Assembly (NCBI GenBank): GCA_027924585.1
Contig: BSBM01000321.1
Location: 2,865,001 to 2,929,000 of the forward strand
Direction of reading: 5' to 3'
DNA from: Larix kaempferi
Lineage: Eukaryota > Streptophyta > Pinopsida > Pinales > Pinaceae
DNA: 64,000 nt
Shown here: positions 22,012 to 32,948 of the stretch, piece by piece
Position numbering within the stretch: position 1 is the first letter of the stretch
Layout: every line of letters starts with the position of its first letter
The notes under the pieces: generated by a model
The model's database searches: none
Told to the model about the DNA's origin: nothing
What the model saw: only the letters and a program-made list of their open reading frames with translations
Position numbers and translations under genes: made by a program

Positions 22012-23373
22012 ATGCAAGCTACTGACTCAAATCCCAACGGACGAAGAGCAGATTGGAGGAATGAAGCTGAGCTGAATGTGATAGACGTATGTCCAATTTT
22101 TACGGCCCCAGAGTCTTGGTACAGAGACCTAGTGCATTACTTACAGTCAGGTTACTTACTAGAACAATGGAATCCGAAGCAAAGGAGAGCGCTCTATCTT
22201 AAATCAGCATCTTATCATATCATTAAAGGAGTACTCTTCAGGAAGAACTATGATGGCGTTTATCTCAGATGTTTAGAAAAGGAAGATGCTATTAACGTGG
22301 TCAAGGAACTACATGACGGACCTGCTAGAGGACATTACTCTGGGGACACTACAACCCACAAAATTCTCAGAGCAGGGTATTATTGGCCTACTCTCTTCAG
22401 GGATGCCCATGCCTATGTCATAAATTGTGATGTATGTCAAAGAAGCACTGGAAAGCTACCTAAAGCAGCAGGTCCCTTGCAACGAGTTATCATCACTGAA
22501 CCATTCAAGCAATGGGGTATAGATATTATTGGAGAAATAAACCCTAACTCCTCGCTGCAACATCGGTACATTTTGACCACTACAGATTATTTTACAAGAT
22601 GGGCCGAAGCTATTCCCCTACGGAAAGCTAATGAGGATACGGTCATCAACTTTTTGGAAGAGAACATCATAACCGGGTTTGGGGTTCCAATTTCTCTAGT
22701 TTTTGATAATGCACCTTATTTTTCGTCAATAAATATTAATGAATTCATGTATGAAAGAGGAATTAAATTACATTATTCATCCAATTACTACCCTCAGGGA
22801 AATGGTTTAGCTGAATCTACCAATAAAAATCTCATCCAAATCCTGAAAAAGACTGTGATCAAAAATAAAAAAAAACTGGCACACAGCCCTCCCTCACGCC
22901 CTATGGGAAGACAGAGTAACGCCAAAAAATGCCTTAGGAGCTTCCCCTTTAGCCTGGTCTATGGAAAAGAAGCTATTCTCCCTCCGAATATATTACTCCC
23001 ATCCTTGAAGTTGGCCCAATCCTCCTGAGGTTCTAGCAGTCAAGCCCTACAGTCCAGGATTGATACCCTGTTAAAACTAGAAGAGACACGTGAAAAGGCC
23101 AAGGAACAGTTTCATCATCACCAAGACATAGTCAAATGATGGTTTGATAAAAAAAAATCTGGGAAGAGGAATTTCAAAGTAGGAGACTTGGTCCTCAAAT
23201 GGGACCACCAACACAACGGTAAGGGAATGCACACAAATTTTCAGCACCTATGGCTTGGCCCTTATCAAATTTCTGAAAAGCTTGGTCCATCAACCTATAA
23301 AGTGAAATATTTACAAGGAGAGGAACTAAACCTCCCTCTCAATGGCCTCGCCCTAAAACAATACTTTGCGTGA
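22012..23373 (+). pseudogene. pol: Gypsy integrase (frameshifted)
   Basis: The open frame 22012-23028 covers most of integrase. The zinc-binding HHCC region includes LHDGPARGHYSGDTTTHKIL and CDVCQRS. The catalytic core has WGIDIIGEI (Asp), LVFDNAPYF (Asp) and NGLAESTNK (Glu), so the triad is visible. An A-run near 22868-22878 shifts the frame over the stretch before SPFSLVYGKEAILPP. A TGA at 23026 and another near 23137 follow. The last part (23188-23373) carries the C-terminal GPY/F-like module (LWLGPYQI) and ends QYFA. The enzyme would insert the cDNA into chromosomes. This copy is non-functional. Confidence 0.8.
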
Positions 23374-24494
23374 TTTCTGAAGGTTTTTTTGTACATAAAT
23401 AAAACACTGTTTTTCTATTTTGGTTTGTTCTTCTTTTCTTTTGCTTCATTTTAAATTACTTTGATTACCTTTGGTTTTCCAGTCAGTTTGATCCATTTTC
23501 TTTTATTTGCTTTGTTTTCCCTTTTGATTAGGTTCTTTTTTTTTTAAAATAAAGCCAAACTCAAATCATGGTGTAGCTGAATGAATGAGACTCCAGAGAA
23601 CTCAGAAGGATGGTCATAAGAAGCCCACCAATAAAGGGAATACATATTTGTAACTTTGCTTTCACTAATTGGTTTCTTAGAATGCAGCGATCCTCTTTCC
23701 TGTTTGGTCAAAATAACCCCTGTCAAATAGCTAAGATATAGCATTTCCTTTTGACTATCTTAGGGCCCATTCACCCTAACATTAATAGTTGTCTCAAGAA
23801 GTTAACTATGGCAGGACCCATGGAGAGGAAGCATGTCTCACAGATACATGGTATTTAAAATGATCTCATGCTGCAAGTAAAGCCAAAAGGCATATGTCAA
23901 AGAGTCTGGTTTCCAGAAATTCTCGCCTCAATTAAAGCATGGCTGAGAAAATAAAAGAAGCTTGTAAATCAAGGTAGCTGAAGGAAGCTGTTCTAATAAA
24001 CCAACCCAGCAAGGTTCTTCTCCGTCTGTGAAACATGAAATCAAATAAATCTTCTGTTCACACAAAAGGACATTTCGGATTGAAGAACTTATATCAAACT
24101 TTTGAAAGTAGGAGAAACTTATTTCTGGAAGACTCAAAGCAGCTAAAAATCGTCAATTAAAGAAACATCTAAAAGGATGTAAAAGCATGGGAATGAGGAA
24201 CAAACGAATGTGCCTGTGAGATTTTGTCACGATCCTGTAGAGTCCTATACTAGTAAGCTTCTGAAAGAAAGACTTTTAAAATAAATCCCACACTTCATCC
24301 CTTAGAGAGTTTTTAAGAAATCTGAGTCAAAGCTGCCTTTCCCCCTTATCACCATCACGATAAGACTGATCACTGCATTCTTCGAAGATGAACTATGGAG
24401 ACATCTGGTTGCGCATGTAATCAGCACTTTGAAAGTTTCTTGACCTTCAGATGAGTTTGTTTCAGAGATCTGTGTTTTCCAGCAAATCGCCATA
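23374..24494 (+). other. 3' untranslated region between integrase and 3' LTR
   Basis: About 1.1 kb without coding potential that I can support. A T-rich stretch lies at 23394-23550. The bases directly before the 3' LTR (CCAGCAAATCGCCATA) contain no clear polypurine tract, which is odd for an LTR element. Small minus-strand open stretches (23544-23744, 23928-24137, 24302-24493) have no known motif. Confidence 0.5.
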
Positions 24495-25310
24495 TGTTGT
24501 TGCTACAACATTCCCCCCTAGATTTTTGAAAAAATATTGGGGCCCCTCCTCTGGTTTTGAAAAAGAGTCTGCCTAAGGATATCTGGACATCAGAATCTCT
24601 CCTTACTTAGTATTTTCCCTGAAAAAGGTCTTTACCTGCCTTACTTTTTGAGTTATGTCTTTTTCTCCTAATTAAAACTCAAGATTTTGGGTCACAATGG
24701 CGGAAGCTCTAAGCTAACCTTGCCGCAATGGCGGTAGAGTTGGTCCAAACTTTCCGAAACTGCGGAATCAAAAGGGCTAAGTCAAGTCGTGGCGGAAAAC
24801 TTATCTTAAAACCTCCAAAAGGGCGAAACCTTTGATCAAGTGGGCCCACGGCGGAATAGATTCATCAAGTTTCTCCGCAACGGCGGGAGTTTTCATCTAA
24901 ATCTACCGCAAACATCAGAAACGTACCAATAAGTCATCTTTGCAGGAAGACTCATCTATCTTTCCCGAAATAGTGAAGGTCTTCAAGAAACTCTTCCGCA
25001 CTGGCGGGTAGAGTGGCACATTTTCGGAAGAACTTGGACAACACTCCCACAAAGGTGGACCAACTCACTTAAGTTTGTCGATGCGTCGCAGAACACTTCT
25101 CCTTTGTGGAAACATTCGGACAATTCTCCCGCAACGGCAGGCAAAACTCATCTTTTCTGTCCGCAGGAGATGGAAGCCTTAACCTAGTCTTTCCGATTTT
25201 TGGTGGTAGTATTTATTGAGAAAAGGTTGATTTGACCCATCCGTACACTGCCTTAAATCCCATTTTAATGGCTTGCAACCACCTAATAATGGTTCGCACG
25301 TACCGTTTTT

Positions 25311-25318
25311 AATATATA
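25311..25318 (+). promoter_or_regulatory. TATA-like box upstream of the U3 gene (copy 3)
   Basis: AATATATA in the same context as copies 1 and 2. In this copy the intron acceptor is intact (AACAG|G at 26049/26050), but the donor is changed to CATAGGGTAGT near 25456-25466. Confidence 0.4.
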
Positions 25319-26061
25319 GGGTGTGAATCCCGTTGGTGTTCCACTGTCTTTCGTCACCCCGGAGCTCTCTTCCCATTTCTGTTCAAAGTCACGAAGCACG
25401 TTCCAGGCTTGCAAGCTTTGCAACAAACGCCAGCATCCGCATAGCATCCATCGCTTCATAGGGTAGTACCTTGGCAGACCTTGTTATAATGTGTTCTTCC
25501 CATTTAAAGGGGCATGATCCGTCACTCTTTTTGTTCTATCCTCACCATGGTGGGACTCTCAGAGTAATCACGGTTATAGCCGACCCATGTGCACCCCGAC
25601 TAGGCGTATGGAAGCGCTAATTGTGCGCATAAAAATCTCTAGAACCTCAAACATTCACCACTTAAATGTTAAAATAACCTGCAGCACACCTTGCCCATCC
25701 TTACGCGAAAGTGATAAGCATTTTTCTTTGCGACTGTAGAATTTTACGCCTTTCTACGCTTTGAAGCCAGTTAATATCATGTCTTTTATAAGTACGTAGA
25801 ATACCCAGGCCTACTTTATGTGCATTCGCTCTCATAGTTCATAGTTACAATATCAGTAGCGAAAGTAACCAAATTAAATTTTTTCACAAGATTATAAAAT
25901 GGCATGTGAAAGAATTATTTTGAAACAATGAGACGAGCAGGAATTAGTTGTTCTGGTTGGCATTTGGATATTATCATTATAACTAGAATGCCGATTTGGA
26001 TTGTTACCGTCGCGTCATATATTCTTATTCATGTCTAATTGTTGAACAGGATTTTCGAAAA

Positions 26062-29000
26062 ATGGCTAAAGGTGGCAAGAGAAAATCAAAGGCAGCCGAC
26101 GAAAGCACAAGAGTTGAAACTACATTCCAGGATACAAAGTGCACCACGGGCGTGCCTCCAGAAGTGAAGTGGGGAGACGTATACTGCATGATAAGAGATC
26201 AGGACTTCCCTGAAGCTCTTCTTGAGGAGGAATGTTTATATCAGAACATCCGAAACTCTTGTATATCCAAGGCGGCCACACGTCCAAAACTCTTCTCGTG
26301 CTCGGAAGTAATTGGATAGGTTTTGTAGCATGCGAACATCGAGACAAGAGTTATAGCAGACAACAAAGGAAAGGATTTTTCCTCATTTCACCCATCCTAT
26401 ATCTCAACGGCCTACAAGTTCCCCAAATCCCAGCAACGGCTTGATGATGCATGGTTGGAAGGGATCCAGATGGATAATCTAGAGATGGCAAGGAAGCTAT
26501 TAATTTCAGGCAAGCAAATCAGGAGAAAGGATAGTGAGGAGTACAAGGTTCAAAATTTGAGGCCCCCTTTCAGACTGATCTCTCCCATGTTAAGCAGAAT
26601 CTTTGGAAGACCCGATGGGATGATGTTCATGCTACAATGGGTTCCTATCATCCACTATGTAGCTTTCAAAGGGACAATCTTCAACTGGGCTGATATGCTC
26701 TCAGAGAGCTTGTCATCAGCTATAATAGCTGCACGAGAAGGATTAGTTGAGAGCAAGGCATAATATTATATGTCCTCTTACTTGATAGATTGTATTGTGG
26801 CGAAATGACCCTTTCCCAAGTTGGGATGCATATGGAACTCGGCGGATGGCTCAGTGTTCATTTCCTACAAAATCTTCTAGGCTCAGAATTACAAAAGGGA
26901 TTACAAACTCATTTGCGAGGAGTTCATCATACCCCTATATGAATTAATCTTTAATGAAGAACCCAACTGCCTACTTGAGAATGCCATGGAAGCTCTGGAG
27001 AAACATGGTGATTTCTATTTTTCTCCAGAAGGTACCTACATAAGAATGTACAGAGGCTCCAAATCCTCGTATATCCTACATAGGTACGCTACAGATTATA
27101 TAGTCCACAAGGAGATGGTAAGACAGGTATTCATTGATGGAATTGGTAATACCCTATATAAGGCCAAGAAATCTACTTTTCCGCCCTTACCCTTCTATGT
27201 CGGGGTCTACAAGTTCTTAGGAATTGCAACTGTAAAAGATTTTGTCGCAGAGTTGAGAAGCTTCATTTTGGAGAAAAGATTTTTCACAGGAATGATCGGC
27301 AAGGCAAAGATACACAACATTGCAAAGAACTCTCCACTCCCTTTGAGTATGCTAACTATTATGATCAAGAGGAGGAAGCATATAGCGGGGTTAGAAATAT
27401 AACTGAGCTAGGGATTTGTCAAATGGGAAAAGGAGGGGCCAGCTCGAGCTCTAATTTTGTGGGGAAAATAGATCAGCAGCGAGAAAAGGGTACCGTGGAG
27501 ATTGCTGAGGCTCTCTCGAAAGAAGAACAAAGGCTCCCGGAACAAGCCAGGGAAAAAGAGGATAAAGTCCAAGAAGAAGAGACTTTGAGAGTCCAAGCAG
27601 CTGAAGCTGAGGCAAAGAGGAAAGAAGAAGAAGAGAGGATCAGATTGGAAAGAAATGTGAAGCAGGAAGAAGATGACACACTAAAAAGGGAGCAGGAGGA
27701 AGAAGCAAGAAGAAAAGAAGAAGAAGAAAATAAATCCCAAGAGGGTGTCGACCCCAAAATCCCATACCTGCAAGACTTAGGTTCCCCCATAAGAGATCTC
27801 CCCATTGTCCCTTTTACACCCTCAAAAACCATTGTTAAAGAGACAAGTTCCAGTCTGAAAACACCTTTTCAGTCAGACATTGTCACTACACATGAAACCA
27901 TGGTCATGCGGAACACAGAGAAGGCTACTAAACTCCTAGCATCCATATCCGTAGCCACGGTTACAGCGACTGCAGACAATGTCAACATACTAGGAGATAA
28001 ATTGAGTCTAGAAAAAGAGAAGGCACGTCAGTTACAAGAAGCTTTAGTCAAAGAGCAGAATTATACCAATTTGATGATCGAGAGGAATGATGCTCTCACA
28101 TCTCAAAAGGAAGAATTAAATGAAACTCTCCAACAGTTGGAACCTGACAGGAGAGCTCTGGCAATACAAGTAAGGGTGTTAGATGAAGAAAAGGGAGAAC
28201 TTGAAGGTAAAAACCTAAAGCTTGAATCAGAGAAGTTTGACAACATTCAAGAGATCGTCGACCTTAAGGAACACATTGAAAAGTTACAAGGAGGCAATGA
28301 ATTGTTAGAACGGCAATTGGAGCTATCCAACAACAAAATGGGGGACATTAGCCCCTTCCACAAGCAAGCATGTGAAATACTAAGAAGTACCTACGGCTTC
28401 CAAGAGCTCCTATCAGAGGAAATATACAAACTAAAAGCAATAATGGCCAAGGTCAAGGAAATCAATGTCGAAGCCACCAGGGTCAGGAGGAAGCATGCAC
28501 GCATTAGTGGAGAAATTAAGAAACACATCAAGTGGAGAGAAGGAAAATCAGAGTTCCCGGCAAGCCTTCTCCTTAAGTCTGTTGTTGAATATAGGGCAGA
28601 TGTGCGCACCTTAGATTATTCTAAAGATTGCGGAGTAAAATTGGCCACCGTAACCCTAGATACTTATGAGCGATGTAAGAATTTGTATTCTCAAATTTGA
28701 GCCACACAGGAAAGTTGTCAGATGGTCATGCCCCAAAAGATAGAAGAATTCCTAGATAGAGCACAACGTCTATCTAGCCTAAATGAAGGGCTCAAGGTAG
28801 AAAGCGAATATGTGCAGAATCTAGACATCTTGACGTCAGAAGACCTCAACCAATTTATCAGCCAAGCTGTTATTCATAAACACTGCCTAGAAGAAAGTCG
28901 CCAGGCCACTATGGCAGAAATGATTGTTCTAACAGAAGAACTTGCCAAGCAAGAAGTGTCTCTCAGGTTTATGGTTCCCCTGGTTGGAATAAATATTGTA

Positions 29001-29165
29001 AAGGAATCAAATCAGTGGGGAAATTATATAACAGAGGTAGATAGGGCACTGGCAGCCAACCAAGCTCCCACCACAGAGAATGTCCCAGTTGTTGCAATAG
29101 TGTTAGAAGAAACACTGGCGGTCTCAGAAGTGCCCAAGTTGACCAAGGAACCAACTCAAGGATAG
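26062..29165 (+). pseudogene. LTR-borne coiled-coil protein gene, copy 3 (broken)
   Basis: Third paralog. The start MAKGGKRKSK is at 26062. The N-terminal half has TAG at 26317, TAA at 26761, further stops near 26808 and 26877, and a 1-base loss at about 27262. The C-terminal half is the best of the three: 27423-28700 is open for 425 codons. It reads through the position where copies 1 and 2 have stops (CAGCGAGAA here, CAGTGAGAA there). This stretch is a Glu/Arg/Lys-rich charged region followed by heptad-like helices (DKLSLEKEKARQLQEALVKE). A TGA at 28698 (CGA elsewhere) is followed by a 147-codon frame (28722-29165) that ends PTQG at the shared natural stop. I know no matching family. Confidence 0.65.
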
Positions 29166-29369
29166 CTCACATTCGCCAGCATGCCTCTTGGGTTGTTATT
29201 TTATGCATATACCTTTGAAATATTAAAATGAATTGTGGTCTTTAACTCCTGTTCATTTTTGTAAATTTATTAGGATATTTCTGTTTTTGTAATATCAGCA
29301 CTTCAAGACAAATTAGAGGAATATAAACAGTTAGGGTATAGGTGGAAACTCCTAGCACATCTTGTAAAG

Positions 29370-29380
29370 CTATATATAGC
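29370..29380 (+). promoter_or_regulatory. Probable LTR promoter TATA box (copy 3)
   Basis: CTATATATAGC, matching the boxes at 10429 and 16601. In a 3' LTR it could drive transcription into the neighbouring flank. Confidence 0.45.
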
Positions 29381-30059
29381 TAATTAGAGGGAGATAGAAA
29401 GGACTTTTGGTAGGTGAAAGGACTTTTCTGTCTTGTATATGAACTATTTCTATTACATGAATAAGAAAAATCGTTTTGGCCTATGGAAGCCTACACAAAA
29501 CTTTGCTTGGGATCGTGTTGGATAATTGCTGAACTATTTATGCGTCTTTCATACATTTCCTGTGAGATATTTCCTGGCTATTGTGAATTAATTCTCTGCT
29601 GTGAATGGTTTCATTTCCTTTGCAAAATTTATGTGTTAAATGGGTAGTAGAATTCTTATCTTTATCAAATCTATATTGGATAATCTTTATTTCTGTTGTA
29701 AATGCTTCCTTCAATTTAACAACTATCTGTGAATTTCTTGGGCACATTTCCAGTTTATTACTCATTCTTTAAATTTGCTCCTTATAAGGATAGGATAATT
29801 TAGATTTAAATTAGATTAGCATAGATTCGTTTACCACATGCATTTATTTTGAGGCACATGCATATCATATTAAATACAAAATATATAACCGGTGGATCAG
29901 GACGCAACTAGTAAAATAAACAAATCTGTAAACCTCACACGGTAGCCGGAACCGTTAACCGGACGGATTCCCCACACCAAACGGTGGGCGATCTAGTTGG
30001 GATCGCTTACTGGGGAGAATCCATTGTTGATTGATGCAGCAATATTCGAGGCATCAACA

Positions 30060-30273
30060 CAGCCTTGATTGCATCTTCGTCTTGTTTATGATGAAATTTA
30101 TGGACTAAAGTCATCTAATATTTGCACATTCATACCAAAAAATTGCATTTTAGAAACTCCAAGTTAATACTTTTCAATCACATTTATTCTACACCATTCA
30201 TAGCTTTAAATGGGCTAAACATCATATACTAGTACTTGTTAGCCATGTATTCATAAGTATAAGTCTTTGTAAT
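30060..30273. repeat. Duplicated flank F, copy 2, left part
   Basis: Matches 11119-11332 base for base with few changes. It is cut at 30273 by the outer copia insertion and resumes at 44301. GTAAT at 30269-30273 is the left target-site duplicate. Confidence 0.85.
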
Positions 30274-30860
30274 TGTTAAATTTTGAGCATTAATTCACAA
30301 TACTCTAGGATCTTTGCTGAGAGAATAACATATACAGTATATCAATGCATGACAATCACAATATGACAAGCATCACAAGAATCAAAAGCATAAGAGACAA
30401 GAGACACTGAGTTTCCGTGGGGAAAACCCTAAGGTGAAAAACCCCACAACTTCCTCGGAGATAAAGAGAGCAATGGCTCAACCAAATAACATTGGGATAG
30501 TATCCTGATAGCAGATGATCCTCCTCCTCACTAGTGCGCCACTTTCTAAGTGAGAGTGAGTTACTTTTCTGAGTGGGTAAAATAGAGATCTCCGATCTCT
30601 ATTTATACTAACCTTTTTTCCCAGTGACCTTATGGGTCGACTTGTCTAGCTAGCTACATCCACATTATATTATATATAATTCAGGGTCAACTCCACATGG
30701 CGGTCCAATAACCCATCGGCAAGTACACACACTTGCGACACTTGTCAATCCACATGACGACACTTCCTTATAGAGGAATAACACATCTCTTATAAGGGTA
30801 CAATAAATTTATATAAAATACATAGATGAAATACATTCCGAAGTTACATATACATCAACA
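30274..30860 (-). repeat. 3' LTR of the outer copia
   Basis: 587 bp from TGTTAAATTTTGAGC to ATACATCAACA (plus-strand reading). It is followed by CTCCCTCTTA, the complement of the polypurine tract (TAAGAGGGAG), which marks this as the 3' LTR of a minus-strand element. Confidence 0.9.
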
Positions 30861-31109
30861 CTCCCTCTTAACTAGGAAGGTATTTCTCGACACAGATCTG
30901 CTAGACAAGCCTTCTTCTCGGGATCATCGTCATCGATGCATCATCATCATCATCGTCACTGCTGCTGCTATATCAACCAATATCTGACTCTACTCGTCAT
31001 AGGAAGTTCTATAGAGCCAGTCCTTTTTCATACTGGATGTAGGCCTACCACCTGCAGGTCTTCATCATCACTGGCCATACTGTGGAATCCTTAGGACTTA
31101 TTACATGCG

Positions 31110-31760
31110 TCACAAAACCTGGCTGCAGCATCCCAAGCTATTACGAGCACACAACTCCACCTATAGGATCTCCCAGGAGCACATTACATGTGACCCATCA
31201 CAAAACCTGGCTGAAGCATCCCAGGCTATTACGAGCACACATCTCTACCTGTCAGATCTCCCAGGAGCACATTACATGTGATCTCACCACAAAACTTGGT
31301 TGAAGCATCCTAGGCTGTTACGAGCACACGGCTGTACCTGTCAGATCTCCCATGAGCACATTACATGTGGTCCACCACAAAACCTGGCTGAAGCATCTGA
31401 GGCCTTTTCATCTTGTCCAGATCTCCCAGGAGCAAATTACATGTGGTCATGGAAAAACCTGGATGAAGCATCTGAGGCCTTTTTCATCCTGTCCAGATCT
31501 CCAAGGAGCAAATTACATGCCATAGGACAAAACCTCGAAAGAGCATCTGCTAAATATCCCAGAGCACCGAATTACATGCCATAGGCAAAACCTCGTAAGA
31601 CTATCTGCAGATCTTCGAGGGCACAAATTATATGTCCTCCCAAGCAAAACCTCGAAAGAGCATTTGTCAGATGTCCCAGGGCAACGAATTACATGCCATA
31701 GGCAAAACCTCGAAAGACCATCTACAAATCTCCCAGGGCACAAATTACAGGCTTATCTGC
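31110..31760. repeat. Tandem array, about 88-bp unit, in the outer copia 3' spacer
   Basis: Units begin at 31111, 31199, 31288 and 31376 with CACAAAACYTGG(C/T)TG. Each has GATCTCC(C)AGGAGCACATTACATG. Shorter and more diverged units continue to about 31760. The array lies between the pol end and the 3' LTR. Small open stretches over it are artefacts of the repeat. Confidence 0.8.
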
Positions 31761-31939
31761 ACAACCTGATCCACGGCCACAAAGTATCATCTGATACTCA
31801 CCATACATCATCCTGATGTACACATGATCATCCTGATCATCATCACTGCAACATCCTGCTGCATGTCATCTGGAGAAGCTCGTCATCCACGATCACCCTG
31901 ATCATACAATGCATCCATCTAATGCACACCAAGTATCTA

Positions 31940-32330
31940 CCTGATATATATCATCATACATAGTGTATCCACCTGATAAATAGATACATGATCCACACAA
32001 TGTATCCATCAACATACATGATCTACCTGATCATACCTGATACATATCAATATACATGATCTACCTGATCATACAATGTATCAACCTGATACATATACAG
32101 ATACATGGTCCAAGCATCCAACATGATGCATATATAAAATACATACAAATGATCCAACCGATCATATCCAGCATCCAACATGATGCGTACATACATATGA
32201 ATGATCCAACTGATCATATCCAGCATCCAACATGATGCGTTCATACATATAAATGATCGAACTGATCATATCCAGCATCCAACATGATGCGTACATACAT
32301 ATACATATAAATGATCCAACTGATCATACA
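31940..32330. repeat. Degenerate tandem array, about 55-60-bp unit, in the outer copia 3' spacer
   Basis: Units carry ATGATCCAACTGATCATATC and CCAGCATCCAACATGATGCG, clearest at 32145-32330. Looser TGATCATAC/TGATACAT units lie before that. Many are short palindromes (TGATCA). Confidence 0.7.
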
Positions 32331-32444
32331 AAGCAGAAACTAGAACATCATCTTGATGCTCATCAACATCCATCGCTTACATCCATAGCCATGTGAAGGA
32401 TGCTCCTTCCAACATTCTTGGAATGGCTTCAGCAAATGTGTCCA

Positions 32445-32945
32445 TCACTTCTTCCTCGAAGTGTCCTCGATCTGAAGAATGCCAAGCCTCTCTCTGAAGT
32501 ACTCGAACTTCACCCTGGCTAGTGGCTTCGTCAGCACATCTGCAATCAGTTTGTCATCTCCTGTTACAAATAAGTCAACCACATACAGGAGTAGAATCAC
32601 AGGATTCCCTTCCTCAACCTTGTAGTAAAGGTTGGAATCCGCTTTACTCTTGGTAAAGCCCAAACTAGATAGGAAACTGTCCATCCTACCATACCAGGTT
32701 CTGGGAGCTTGCTTCAAGCCATACAAGTCTTTCTTCAATCTGCACACATATGACTCCCTGTCATGTATTTCAAAACCAAGTGGATGTTCCACATATACTT
32801 CCTCTTCAACTACACCATTCAAGAAAGCAGCCTTGACATCCATTTGGTGTATTTTCCATTTCATAGCTGCAGCCAGGGCAAGTACAGTTCTGATGGAAGT
32901 ATACCTGGCTACAGGTGCAAAAGTTTATTCATAATCTATTCCCTC
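32445..32945 (-). pseudogene. pol: Outer copia RT start fused to RNase H end (internal deletion)
   Basis: The minus-strand frame 32864-32445 starts in the copia RT (MKWKIHQMDVKAAFLNG, LYGLKQAPRTWYGRMDSF). It reaches the catalytic box as LLLYVVDLFVTGDD, where YVDD has become YVVD. It then jumps within a few residues to IADVLTKPLARVKFEYF, the extreme end of copia RNase H. Compared with the nested element, roughly 230 codons are missing: the rest of RT and nearly all of RNase H. The junction is at about 32543. Upstream, 32945 has a TAG in the conserved GFSQKEG string and a second stop follows, so the link to integrase is also broken. Confidence 0.85.
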
Positions 32946-32948
32946 TTT

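Larger units (their letters stand above)
12368..30059 (+). mobile_element. Ty3/gypsy retrotransposon with giant LTRs
   Basis: About 17.7 kb: 5' LTR lacking its first 694 bp, a 7.2-kb internal region, and a complete 3' LTR. The coding order is gag, protease, RNase H, RT, a second (gypsy-type) RNase H, then integrase with a C-terminal GPY/F-like module. Having two RNase H domains recalls the Tat/Ogre branch, whose added RNase H is usually described downstream of RT; here the extra domain is upstream. The left edge at 12367/12368 is a rearrangement junction with a shared TAG, not an insertion edge. The right edge is followed by CAGCC, as at the solo LTR. Stops and frameshifts in pol and in both LTR genes make the copy defective. 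Confidence 0.85.
24495..30059 (+). repeat. 3' LTR of the giant-LTR gypsy element (LTR copy 3)
   Basis: A complete LTR of 5565 bp from TGTTGTTGCTACAACA to GGCATCAACA. It has the CpG-rich repeats (24690-25180), the TATA-like box at 25311, the coiled-coil gene remnant and the downstream TATA box (29370-29380). It is followed by CAGCCTTGATTG, the same flank as the solo LTR. It is the best copy for judging the right-hand half of the LTR gene. Confidence 0.85.
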
